In this document: piece after piece, positions 1-8,884 of the stretch
Layout: each line of letters starts with the position of its first letter
Numbering within the stretch: the stretch's first letter is position 1
NCBI GenBank assembly: GCA_964569795.1
Contig: CAZMVB010000013.1
Span: 56,927-120,926 of the forward strand
Direction: 5' to 3'
From: JAHJDS01 sp964569795
GTDB taxonomy: Bacteria > Desulfobacterota > Desulfarculia > Desulfarculales > JAHJDS01
DNA length: 64,000 nucleotides
Position numbers and translations under genes: made by a program
Notes under the pieces: model-generated
What the model was told of the DNA's origin: nothing
What the model saw: the letters and a program-made list of their open reading frames with translations, nothing else
Databases searched by the model: none

Positions 1-88
1 TGGGACTGGAGACCGGGCATCCGAAACGATATTTTTATATATTTTCAATAAGTAATAGCGGCCTTGATCTTTCCCTGACAAAGCCCTC

Positions 89-116
89 TTGAAAAGTCGG
101 CTATCGAGTTTATATT
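89..116 (+). promoter_or_regulatory. Candidate dnaK promoter (sigma70/sigma32-like)
   Basis: TTGAAA at 89-94 and TATATT at 111-116 are separated by 16 bases, a good housekeeping-type promoter. The -35 box extends to CTTGAAA (88-94), which also fits the heat-shock sigma32 -35 box, but the -10 does not match the sigma32 consensus. No CIRCE inverted repeat (HrcA site) is seen. The expected 5' leader is about 110 bases. Bases 1-88 hold no gene that I can support. Confidence 0.45.
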
Positions 117-235
117 GGTATTGTATCGGCCAGCCCGATATCAAACTGGACCGGCTTGGACCGGGCAATCGGGGGGCGAGACCGAAAATCAGACCAAAGG
201 CGGCCGCGGGTCGCCTGACATAAGGAGGGAGAGAC

Positions 236-2140
<1,905 letters not shown>

Positions 2141-2151
2141 CCAACAACCCG

Positions 2152-2177
2152 GGGGGCGCGACAAAAAGCGCGCCCCC
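2152..2177 (+). terminator. GC-rich hairpin after dnaK
   Basis: A perfect 9-bp inverted repeat (GGGGGCGCG at 2152-2160, CGCGCCCCC at 2169-2177) encloses an 8-base A-rich loop, 11 bases after the dnaK stop. No U tract follows. It could be a weak or Rho-assisted terminator or a 3' stabilising hairpin. Confidence 0.45.
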
Positions 2178-2205
2178 TGGAAATCGATCGGAGGAGTGGT
2201 AATAT
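2178..2205 (+). promoter_or_regulatory. Candidate promoter of a small RNA
   Basis: TGGAAA (2178-2183), a 16-base spacer and TAATAT (2200-2205). This predicts transcription from about 2212, which is the base of the first hairpin of the candidate small RNA. The -10 box is strong and the -35 box matches only 4 of 6. Confidence 0.35.
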
Positions 2206-2211
2206 TTAAAT

Positions 2212-2338
2212 GGAGACCGGCTACCGCACCGCGGCGGTCTCCATTACAAAAGTCCCCCCCGGGAGGTGAGCGGACCTCCCATCAACAATACCTCCCTCCG
2301 CCAGGGGGCGCCCGGAATACGGGCGCCCCCGCTTTTTT
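2212..2338 (+). ncRNA. Candidate small structured RNA of about 127 nt
   Basis: No protein-coding signal is seen here. Three successive perfect stems are present. AATGGAGACCG (2209-2219) pairs with CGGTCTCCATT (2235-2245). GGGAGGT (2261-2267) pairs with ACCTCCC (2274-2280). GGGGGCGCCCG (2304-2314) pairs with CGGGCGCCCCC (2320-2330) and is followed by six T. A TAATAT -10 box sits just before the first stem. Between stems 2 and 3 lies a single-stranded pyrimidine run, ATACCTCCCTCCGCC, that could pair with Shine-Dalgarno sequences. Promoter, structure and an intrinsic terminator in the right order suggest an independently transcribed regulatory RNA. I do not recognise the family. The alternative is a structured dnaK 3' UTR. 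Confidence 0.45.
2304..2338 (+). terminator. Strong Rho-independent terminator
   Basis: A perfect 11-bp GC stem (2304-2314 with 2320-2330) has a GAATA loop and is followed by TTTTTT at 2333-2338. This is the clearest intrinsic terminator in the first 10 kb. It ends the candidate small RNA and any dnaK read-through. Confidence 0.85.
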
Positions 2339-2481
2339 GGCCCGGGCGAGGGAACGGACCCGGGCGGCCGCTGGCCGATCCTGTTTGATTATCATCGGGC
2401 GAGATTTGGCCCCATTTTTTTTCGGACCGGGCCCAAAAAAAAGTGGCATGCGGGGCCGGGCCTTGGTTATACTTCAATCAG

Positions 2482-2509
2482 CCTGCCCTCCCGCAGGGGC
2501 GGGTTTTTT
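2482..2509 (+). terminator. Second intrinsic terminator before the secreted-protein gene
   Basis: CCTGCCC (2482-2488) pairs with GGGCGGG (2497-2503) with one G-U pair and is followed by TTTTTT (2504-2509). The stretch between the two terminators (2339-2481) has no gene. It holds an odd T8 (2415-2422)/A8 (2435-2442) pair that could form a long AU stem, and a TATACT -10-like box at 2468-2473. The terminator lies 41 bases before a start codon, so it could also act as an attenuator. Confidence 0.6.
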
Positions 2510-2550
2510 GTGCGCGGCGCGCAACGTTTGGCTGAGTGGAGGACGATCAT

Positions 2551-2871
2551 ATGGTCCGTCGAAACGGGCTCAAGATAGTGGTGTTACTGATCGTGGTCCT
2601 AATGGGGGCCATGACCCTGGCCGCGCCGGCGGCCCGGGCCGAGAACGTCTGCCAAATCCAGGGCTATGACAGCCCCGAGTGCCGGGCCTTTGTGACCTGG
2701 GCCTCGACCAATGGCTACCAGTTGACGCCGGCCCTGATCGACCGGATCAAGACCCGGCTGGATGCGGCCAAGCCCCGGATTTTTCTTAAGGCCAAATCCT
2801 GGGCCGACGGCCGCCGGATGGCCTTTGCCATTGCCCAGCGCGTGGTCCTGGACTATTACGGCGGAAGATAG
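2551..2871 (+). CDS. Small secreted protein, unknown function
   Basis: A protein of 106 residues. The start is the ATG with GTGGAGGA 8 bases upstream; an in-frame GTG at 2536 lies inside that ribosome binding site and is unlikely. Residues 1-30 form a classical Sec signal peptide: basic N-end, hydrophobic core 9-24, cleavage after APAARA. The mature part has only two cysteines (C34 and C44), which could form a disulfide, and is helical and basic at the C-end. I do not recognise a domain. It sits alone between a terminator and a convergent gene. A T-rich run near 2917 may terminate it, with no clear stem. Confidence 0.7.
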   Translation: MVRRNGLKIVVLLIVVLMGAMTLAAPAARAENVCQIQGYDSPECRAFVTWASTNGYQLTPALIDRIKTRLDAAKPRIFLKAKSWADGRRMAFAIAQRVVLDYYGGR

Positions 2872-2931
2872 GTCCGTCTGGGCCCCGAGGGCCGCTAACT
2901 CACGGAAAACGAGCCCTTTTTTTATTTCCCC

Positions 2932-5061
2932 TCAATCCTGATTCGATTGCCCTGCCATCTTAGCCCGTAGTCCGGCCAGGTTCTCTTCGATGGCCTTGGT
3001 CTGGGGATGGTCCGGCCCCAGGGCCCTCCGGCTGATCTCCAGGGCGGCCAAAAAATTCTTTTCCGCCTCGTTGTATTCGCCTTGGTCTCGGAGCACCCAG
3101 GCCAAGTTGTTGAGGCGTAATGCGTAGCTCGGATGCCCTTGGCCGATGGTTCGTTGGTCAATATCCAGGGCCTGTCGATACAACCTCTCGGCCTCATCGT
3201 ACTTACTCTGGGCCCGAAGCAAACCGGCCAGGTTGTTGAGGCGTAATGCGTAGCTCGGATGCTCCTTACCGATAGTTCGCTCTCCAATATCCAGAGCCTG
3301 TCGATACAACCTCTCGGCCTCATCGTATTTGCCCTGATTTTCGAGCACCCCTGCCAGGTTGTTGAGGTGAGTGGAGTAATCCGGATGCTCCTTCCCAATT
3401 GTCCGTTCGGCAATATCCAGGGCCTGTCGAAACAACCCCTCGGCTTCATCGTATTTACCCTGATTTTCGAGCACCCCGGCCAGGTTGTTGAGTTGCGCGG
3501 CGTAATGCGAATTCTCCTGGCCAATGGTCCGCCCGTCAATATCCAGGGCCTGTCGAAACAACCCCTCGGCCTCATCGTATTTACCCTGGGCATCAAGCAG
3601 CAAAGCCAGGTTGTTGAGGTTAGTGGCGAAGTAGAGATGTTCCTTTCCCTTGGCCCTCTCCACGCGCGACACAACAATACGCTGGATTTTCTCGGAAGCG
3701 ACATAGAACCCACTGTCCTTTAGGTACTTAGCCTCGCGCGACAAGGCGTTGGCGTTGGGGAAATCCTCCTTCTCGTCGGCCTCTGGATTCAAGTCAGCCA
3801 GGTGGATCAGGTGGGGTATGAGGGGATAGGCGTCCTTATACGTTCCTGTTTTTGACACTTCCTGAATGACCCTGTCCAACCGTTCCGCAACCTTCTGACC
3901 TACACGATAGCGGTGGTCCCCAAGTCGACCCACTTCCTGGATCAAGCGGTGAACCGAATAACCCCCGTCAGGCCGGCCCTGAACGACCGAATAGCCGGCC
4001 AGTTTTGCCAGAGTCCGCCCAGCCCGTTTCACCGAGGTTTTCATGGTCAGGGCCAGCACCTCGGCGGTTATCAGTTCCGGGTCCAGATAGGCGATGTACC
4101 GCAAAGCCTCCTGGCCTCGGCGACCGGTGAACCGTTTTTGGACCACGGACATGGCCGCGTCAATGGATGACTCCGCCTTGGTATGCACCGGGGCGGAATG
4201 GTGCATCACGTCTTGAAGGTCAGCGCACAAATCCACCACGGGCACGCGCCGGGCCACCTTGCCCAGGATTTCCAGGGCCACGGGCAATCGGTCCACGCGG
4301 CGGCAGATTTCACCAATGGCCTCGACCTGCCGATCCGTGGGCTGCGTGTCGTGCGTGTCAGCGTAAGACCAAAAGATGTCTCGGGCCTCATCTTCCAATG
4401 GCAGTTCCAGACTGATGGTCCCCAGGCCCACGTCTGTCTGGCGAGTGGTCACCAGGAGGTGGGCCTGATTAAAATGAAGTTGCCCAGGTATCTGACCGGT
4501 ATCGAGATTGTCCAGGACGATCAGCTTGAGGCCAGTGTGAGCCCGCATCCGGGCCAAAACGAGGTTGATGAGTTCGGGATCGGTAATCTTGTCCGGAACG
4601 GCCCAGCCGAGACCTTCGGCCATCGCTCGAAGGGCCTGGCTCAACGGCCGGTCCCCGGCCAGCCAATAAACCCCGCCCGGGTAATTCGAGGCGTGCCGCC
4701 AGGCATATTCCACGGCCATGGCCGTCTTGCCCAGCCCGCCCTGGCCGATCAGGCTGATATCCGCCACCGCGGTCGGTTGACTGAGCGCGGTAGCGCCGGC
4801 GGTCCCCAGGTCGGCCTCGATGCGGGCGATCCAGGACTCGTGATGTTTCAGGAGGGGATTGCGCCCATGAGGCACACAAAACGGCGCTGCTCCAGAATGA
4901 GGCCCCGGCGGTATCAGGGGTGGCCCAAGCGGGAAGGGCGGAATTGTCCTGCCCCGCCGTCCGATTGTCTTCCGCCAGATCGCCCCGGCACCCTTGCCCA
5001 GCCAGGCGACGATATTGCCTAGAACAGCACCGATAATCGTTTCCCCAATAGGCAATGGCAA
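2932..5061 (-). CDS. NB-ARC (STAND) ATPase with C-terminal TPRs
   Basis: A protein of about 709 residues of the STAND class, signal-sensing ATPase switches that oligomerise when triggered. Residues 101-300 carry the NB-ARC module: P-loop GQGGLGKTA (106-114), Walker B KLIVLDNLD (179-187), LVTTR (203-207) and a GLPL-like LPVAL (259-263). SVHRLIQE (369-376) resembles the winged-helix VH/MHD motif. Residues 477-686 are five 42-residue TPRs of kinesin-light-chain type. The N-terminus has no known effector, only a Gly-rich amphipathic stretch (residues 5-35). No ATG fits. TTG at 5061 or, better spaced from CGGAG, TTG at 5055 may start it. The gene is visibly lower in GC than its neighbours and stands alone, suggesting transfer. 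A defence role is possible but unproven. Confidence 0.85.
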   Translation of the reverse strand: MPLPIGETIIGAVLGNIVAWLGKGAGAIWRKTIGRRGRTIPPFPLGPPLIPPGPHSGAAPFCVPHGRNPLLKHHESWIARIEADLGTAGATALSQPTAVADISLIGQGGLGKTAMAVEYAWRHASNYPGGVYWLAGDRPLSQALRAMAEGLGWAVPDKITDPELINLVLARMRAHTGLKLIVLDNLDTGQIPGQLHFNQAHLLVTTRQTDVGLGTISLELPLEDEARDIFWSYADTHDTQPTDRQVEAIGEICRRVDRLPVALEILGKVARRVPVVDLCADLQDVMHHSAPVHTKAESSIDAAMSVVQKRFTGRRGQEALRYIAYLDPELITAEVLALTMKTSVKRAGRTLAKLAGYSVVQGRPDGGYSVHRLIQEVGRLGDHRYRVGQKVAERLDRVIQEVSKTGTYKDAYPLIPHLIHLADLNPEADEKEDFPNANALSREAKYLKDSGFYVASEKIQRIVVSRVERAKGKEHLYFATNLNNLALLLDAQGKYDEAEGLFRQALDIDGRTIGQENSHYAAQLNNLAGVLENQGKYDEAEGLFRQALDIAERTIGKEHPDYSTHLNNLAGVLENQGKYDEAERLYRQALDIGERTIGKEHPSYALRLNNLAGLLRAQSKYDEAERLYRQALDIDQRTIGQGHPSYALRLNNLAWVLRDQGEYNEAEKNFLAALEISRRALGPDHPQTKAIEENLAGLRAKMAGQSNQD
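3004..3633 (-). repeat. Five tandem 126-bp TPR-coding repeats
   Basis: Five consecutive 42-residue units share the pattern LNNLA...GKYDEAE.L(F/Y)RQALDI..RTIG..HP. The middle units are nearly identical, and the similarity is also visible in the DNA, for example the recurring CAATATCCAGGGCCTGTCGA text. Such repeats can expand or contract by recombination, which would vary the sensor surface of the NB-ARC protein. Confidence 0.9.
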
Positions 5062-5329
5062 CTCCGACTGTGGTGATGCTTATCCGATTGTCCAAGAAAT
5101 AATAACTTATTTGGTCCTACCTGGGAAGCATAGGACGCAATAATATCCGACATAATCCCTGACACAGATATTGCCGTACCGCAAAGTACGATCGGGCCTC
5201 TCGTCTGGTCTTGTCCCCAGGCAACCCCCAAGTTACAATAAAAGTCCGGCGGCAAGACGATTCCCACCCCGCCGGATAATCAGACATGAAAGGACGATTC
5301 GAGGCTGGTCCCAACACAGGAGGCGGCAC

Positions 5330-6283
5330 ATGGCCATTATCACCATTTCCAGGGGTTCCCATAGCCACGGCAAGGAAATCGCCGAAAAGGTGGCCCAGAC
5401 CCTGGGCTACGAGTGCATCGCCCGGGAAATCCTGATCGAGGCCGCGGATCAGTTCCATATCCCGGAACCAAAGCTGATCAAGGCCCTCGAAAATGCGCCG
5501 ACCATGCTCCACGGCCTGACCTATGGCCGCGAGAAATACGTCTCCTTTGTCGAGGAGGCCTTCCTGGCCCACGTCCAGAAGGACAACGTGGTCTATCACG
5601 GCCTGGCCGGTCATTTTTTCCTTAAAGACGTCAAACACGCCCTCAAGGTCCGGATCATCGCCGACTTCGAGGACCGGGTCAGACTCGAGATCGAGCGGAA
5701 GCAGGAGGAGGCCGGACCCGCCCCGCCCGATCAGCCGGTGGAGCGAGAAGACCTGGGCGGGTTCTCCCGGTTCATGAAAAAGCTCGAAAACGCCATGGCC
5801 GCCGCGGGCGTGGCCGCCGAGGGCGACGCGGAAGGCGCACGGATTATGGAGCCGGCCCGGCCCGAGGACCCCCGGGAACTGCTGAAAAGGGAAGACGAAA
5901 AACGCCGCCAGTGGTCCCTGGCCCTCTACGGCATCGACACCGCTGATCCGTCCCTGTACGACCTGGTCATCCACGTCCGCCGGCTCACCGTGGAGGACGC
6001 GGCCGACATCATCTGCCACACCGTGAACCGGCCCCAGTTCGCCACCACGACCGAGTCCCAGCTCGCCCTGGACGACCTGCTCCTGGCCGCGAGGGCCAAG
6101 GCGGTCATCGTCAACACCTGGCCCGGGGTCCGGGTCGTGGCCCATCAGGGGGCGATCGTGGTCCATACCCAGGCCACCGTGGTCCAGGAGGCCGAGGTCC
6201 GCCGCCGGATCATCGAGTTAGCCCGAACCGTCAAGGGCGTGAGAGACGTCCGGGTCCACGTGGAATTGATCACCTCGTCGTGA
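5330..6283 (+). CDS. Cytidylate-kinase-like protein with a BON-like C-terminus
   Basis: A protein of 317 residues. The N-terminal two-thirds match the cytidylate-kinase-like family: MAIITISRGSHSHGKEIAEK has a degenerate P-loop (G9-x4-GK), followed by the YECIAREIL segment typical of these proteins. A charged Pro/Glu-rich insertion spans about residues 125-185. The last 55 residues (VNTWPGVRVVAHQGAIVV...VKGVRDVRVHVEL) have the beta-alpha-beta pattern of a BON domain, which binds membranes or sugars in other proteins; this assignment is mine. The start is the ATG after AGGAGGC, downstream of several in-frame upstream codons. The substrate is not known, and family members are generally uncharacterised. 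Confidence 0.75.
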   Translation: MAIITISRGSHSHGKEIAEKVAQTLGYECIAREILIEAADQFHIPEPKLIKALENAPTMLHGLTYGREKYVSFVEEAFLAHVQKDNVVYHGLAGHFFLKDVKHALKVRIIADFEDRVRLEIERKQEEAGPAPPDQPVEREDLGGFSRFMKKLENAMAAAGVAAEGDAEGARIMEPARPEDPRELLKREDEKRRQWSLALYGIDTADPSLYDLVIHVRRLTVEDAADIICHTVNRPQFATTTESQLALDDLLLAARAKAVIVNTWPGVRVVAHQGAIVVHTQATVVQEAEVRRRIIELARTVKGVRDVRVHVELITSS

Positions 6284-6460
6284 TCCGGGCCATATTATCT
6301 CCATGGATTGCCGGGGCTTCAGGGGTTTTTTCTTTGACAGTCCGACAGCGGCGTGCCACCTTGGGGGCTGATTGCATACAGGGAGCCCGGATCATTCCTG
6401 GGGGTTCGTAGCGACGACGCAGTAGAAGCCTCATGAATGACCCGGGCTGAGGAGAAGACC

Positions 6461-7501
6461 ATGCCCGCCCTCGAGTATGATCCCCAACTGTGTGTCGCCT
6501 GCGAGACCATTGACTGCCTCACCCGCTGCACCTATCTGGACCTGGACCTGGCCGCGGCCCGGGCCGAGCGGGAGAAGATCATGGCCGGCGAGGACTCGTC
6601 GGTCCTGACCGACTGCGCCACCTGCTACGCCTGCGAAGAGTATTGTCCTTACAACAACCACCCCTTCTATCTGATCGTCGAGCGGCAGGAAGACAAAAAA
6701 CTCTGGCCGGTGCCCATCCCCATCTACAAGCAGCAACTGGGCATGATGGCCCCCAAAACCAAGGAGCCGCCCCGGCCACTGACCGCCCCGGTGGTCAACA
6801 TGTGCTTCTTTCCGATGCTCAAGCGAGCGGTTCGGGGCGATCTGTTTGCAGGCTGCGACATGATCGTGGGCAGCGACATCTTTTGCAACATCATGTGGCT
6901 GCACACGGCCGGCAACTCGGTCATCCGCGAGCGCCTGCCCCGGGTGATCGACAAGATCTGGACCGAGCACCTGGAGCCCAGCGGCATCGACGAGATGATC
7001 TGCTATCACGACGAGTGCTACGGGACCTACACCCAGTTGGCCCCGGCCTTTGGCTTTGACGTGCCGTGGAGGTCGATTCACCTGTTCGAATACCTCAACC
7101 AGCGCCTGGACGAACTCAAGGACAAGATCCGGCCCCTGGGGCTCAAGGCCGCCTATCAGCGGCCCTGCAGTAACCGGCTGTCACCCCATATCGACTCCCT
7201 GGTGGACGAGATCTTCGGCAAGATCGGGGTGACCCGGGTCGAGCGCGAGTACGACCGGGCCAACGCATTGTGCTGCGGCGGGGTGCTCAAGCTCCAGCAG
7301 CGCGACGACCTGGCCGAGGACGTGCAGCGCAAAAACCTCGATGACATGAAGGCCCACGGGGCCATGGTCTGCGTGTTCAACTGTCCGGCCTGTTTCATGT
7401 TCCTGGGCGAGGCCGCGGCCAGGCGGGGTCTGATGCCCACCCTGATGAGCGAGCTGTGCCAGATCGCTTTGGGCGAGCCGCCGCTGAAGATGGGAGGTTA
7501 G
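6461..7501 (+). CDS. HdrB/GlcF-like iron-sulfur protein with CCG domains
   Basis: A protein of 346 residues, first gene of a redox operon. The N-terminus has two cysteine clusters. The first has unusual spacing, C11-x2-C14-x4-C19-x3-C23; the second is a regular C52-x2-C55-x2-C58-x3-C62 4Fe-4S motif. The C-terminal half holds two cysteine-rich CCG-type segments (CYHDECYG...RPCSN and ALCCGG...FNCPAC) like those that bind non-cubane or 4Fe-4S clusters in heterodisulfide reductase HdrB/D. The start is ATG 6461, with GAGGAG 7 bases upstream; ATG 6437 lacks a ribosome site. It probably passes electrons between the FAD oxidase downstream and an unknown partner. The next gene starts 3 bases after its stop. 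Confidence 0.85.
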   Translation: MPALEYDPQLCVACETIDCLTRCTYLDLDLAAARAEREKIMAGEDSSVLTDCATCYACEEYCPYNNHPFYLIVERQEDKKLWPVPIPIYKQQLGMMAPKTKEPPRPLTAPVVNMCFFPMLKRAVRGDLFAGCDMIVGSDIFCNIMWLHTAGNSVIRERLPRVIDKIWTEHLEPSGIDEMICYHDECYGTYTQLAPAFGFDVPWRSIHLFEYLNQRLDELKDKIRPLGLKAAYQRPCSNRLSPHIDSLVDEIFGKIGVTRVEREYDRANALCCGGVLKLQQRDDLAEDVQRKNLDDMKAHGAMVCVFNCPACFMFLGEAAARRGLMPTLMSELCQIALGEPPLKMGG

Positions 7502-7504
7502 GGC

Positions 7505-8884
7505 ATGGAGGAGGTCAAGGCCGAGCTGGAGAGGATCGTCGGGCCGGATTACGTCTCGGACGCGGCCGAGGAGCTGTTTTTCTACTCGCGGGACCAGGGG
7601 ACCATGGAGCCCGGGTTCCCGGACCTGGTGGTCATGCCGGGCTCGGTCGAGGCGGTACAAAAAATCGTCCGGCTGGCCCAGTCACGGAAGATCCCGGTAG
7701 TGCCCATGGGCGGCGGCCTGGTGCTGTCCGGGCTCTCCCGGGCGCTCAAGGGCGGGATCGTCCTGGACCTGAAGCGCCTGAGCCGCATCCTCGAGGTGGA
7801 CGAGGTCAACCGGTGGGCCCTGGTCGAGGCCGGGGCCTCCCAGGGCATGCTCCAGGCCCACCTCAAGAAACACCATCCCACGCTCAAGCACTCGATTCCC
7901 GACGCGCCGCCCATCGCCACCCTGGCCGGCAACATGCTGATCCACGGCTCGGGGCATCTGTCCCATCTGGCCGGGTTTCACACCGACATGCTGGGCGGCC
8001 TGGAGGTGGTCCTGCCCACGGGCGAGGTGGTCCGGGTCGGTTCGCCGTCGGTCTCGCCCTATTGGTTCGGCCGGGCGCCGCTGCCTGATCTGGCGGGCCT
8101 GTTTCTGGGCTGGGCCGGCACGACCGGCATCGTCACCAAGCTGGCGGTCAAGCTCTTCCCCAAGCGCCGGTTCAGCGACGTCGAGATTTTTGTGATTGAC
8201 GACCCGGACCTGGGGGCCGAGGTCCTGGGCCGGCTGACCTGGATCGGCCAGGGCGAGGACCTGAACGCCTGGATGACCCCCAAGCCCGAGTGGGCCGACG
8301 GCCTGCTGCACTTCAACCTAACTTACGCCGCCGACAGCGAGGAGGAACTGGCCTTCAAGCGGAAAATGATCAAGGCCTCGGTGCGACACCTGATAGATAA
8401 ACGCCTCGCCGGGTTCATGGTCCTGCCCACGCCCATGAAGAAGCGGTTTTTGGAGGAGCCGGCCACGACCCTGACCCGGTTCGCCGACGTGCGCAAGGGC
8501 GGCGGCTTCGAGTACGTGGGCGGGATCATGCCCATCGGCCTGTTCGCTCCGGCCTACCGCCTGGGGCTGGACATCGCCCAGGGGAGCGACGTGGCCTGGT
8601 CCATGGGTTGCCGGGTCATCGGACAGGGCCACGCCATGATGTTCTTCTACGCCTATGCCTTCAACCGGGCCGATCCGGCCGACGTGGAGCGGGCCAAGGA
8701 GGCCCTCGAAAAAACCAACGCCGGCGTCCTGGACCTGGGCGGCATCCCCTGGAAGGCCGAGGCCCCGGCCCAGCGCCAGATCCTCTCTCGGATGGACCCG
8801 GGGACCATTGACTTGATGGACCGGCTCCGGCGGGCAATCGATCCGGGGCGGATCATGAATCCGGGCAACTGGGAGGTGAACTGA
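7505..8884 (+). CDS. FAD-linked oxidase, GlcD/D-lactate dehydrogenase type
   Basis: A protein of 459 residues with a PCMH-type FAD-binding domain (about residues 38-215) and the FAD-linked oxidase C-terminal domain ending in the typical LRRAIDPGRIMNPGNW. Relatives oxidise 2-hydroxy acids (glycolate, D-lactate) and pass electrons to a CCG Fe-S partner such as GlcF, here probably the next gene. The two overlap by one base (TGATG), which implies translational coupling. The substrate cannot be read from the sequence. The AOR encoded in the same operon makes a link to an aldehyde or carboxylic acid plausible. Confidence 0.88.
   Translation: MEEVKAELERIVGPDYVSDAAEELFFYSRDQGTMEPGFPDLVVMPGSVEAVQKIVRLAQSRKIPVVPMGGGLVLSGLSRALKGGIVLDLKRLSRILEVDEVNRWALVEAGASQGMLQAHLKKHHPTLKHSIPDAPPIATLAGNMLIHGSGHLSHLAGFHTDMLGGLEVVLPTGEVVRVGSPSVSPYWFGRAPLPDLAGLFLGWAGTTGIVTKLAVKLFPKRRFSDVEIFVIDDPDLGAEVLGRLTWIGQGEDLNAWMTPKPEWADGLLHFNLTYAADSEEELAFKRKMIKASVRHLIDKRLAGFMVLPTPMKKRFLEEPATTLTRFADVRKGGGFEYVGGIMPIGLFAPAYRLGLDIAQGSDVAWSMGCRVIGQGHAMMFFYAYAFNRADPADVERAKEALEKTNAGVLDLGGIPWKAEAPAQRQILSRMDPGTIDLMDRLRRAIDPGRIMNPGNWEVN

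Noticed and set aside
2415..2442. T8/A8 inverted repeat as a bidirectional terminator
   Set aside because: The stem would be almost only A-U with a 12-base loop, and no GC-rich stem precedes the T run in either direction.
2196..2669. 157-codon frame over the dnaK downstream spacer
   Set aside because: It crosses two terminators and the candidate RNA, has low-complexity composition and overlaps the signal peptide gene in another frame.
5019..5267. 82-codon frame upstream of the NB-ARC gene (minus strand)
   Set aside because: It overlaps the start of the NB-ARC gene out of frame and has no ribosome site or recognisable sequence. A frameshifted extension of the NB-ARC protein was considered but nothing supports it.
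6334..6362. TTGACA box as promoter of the redox operon
   Set aside because: The -35 is perfect but no -10-like sequence lies 15-19 bases downstream. A nearby TGG-N-TTGC was also tried as sigma54 and the spacing is one base short.
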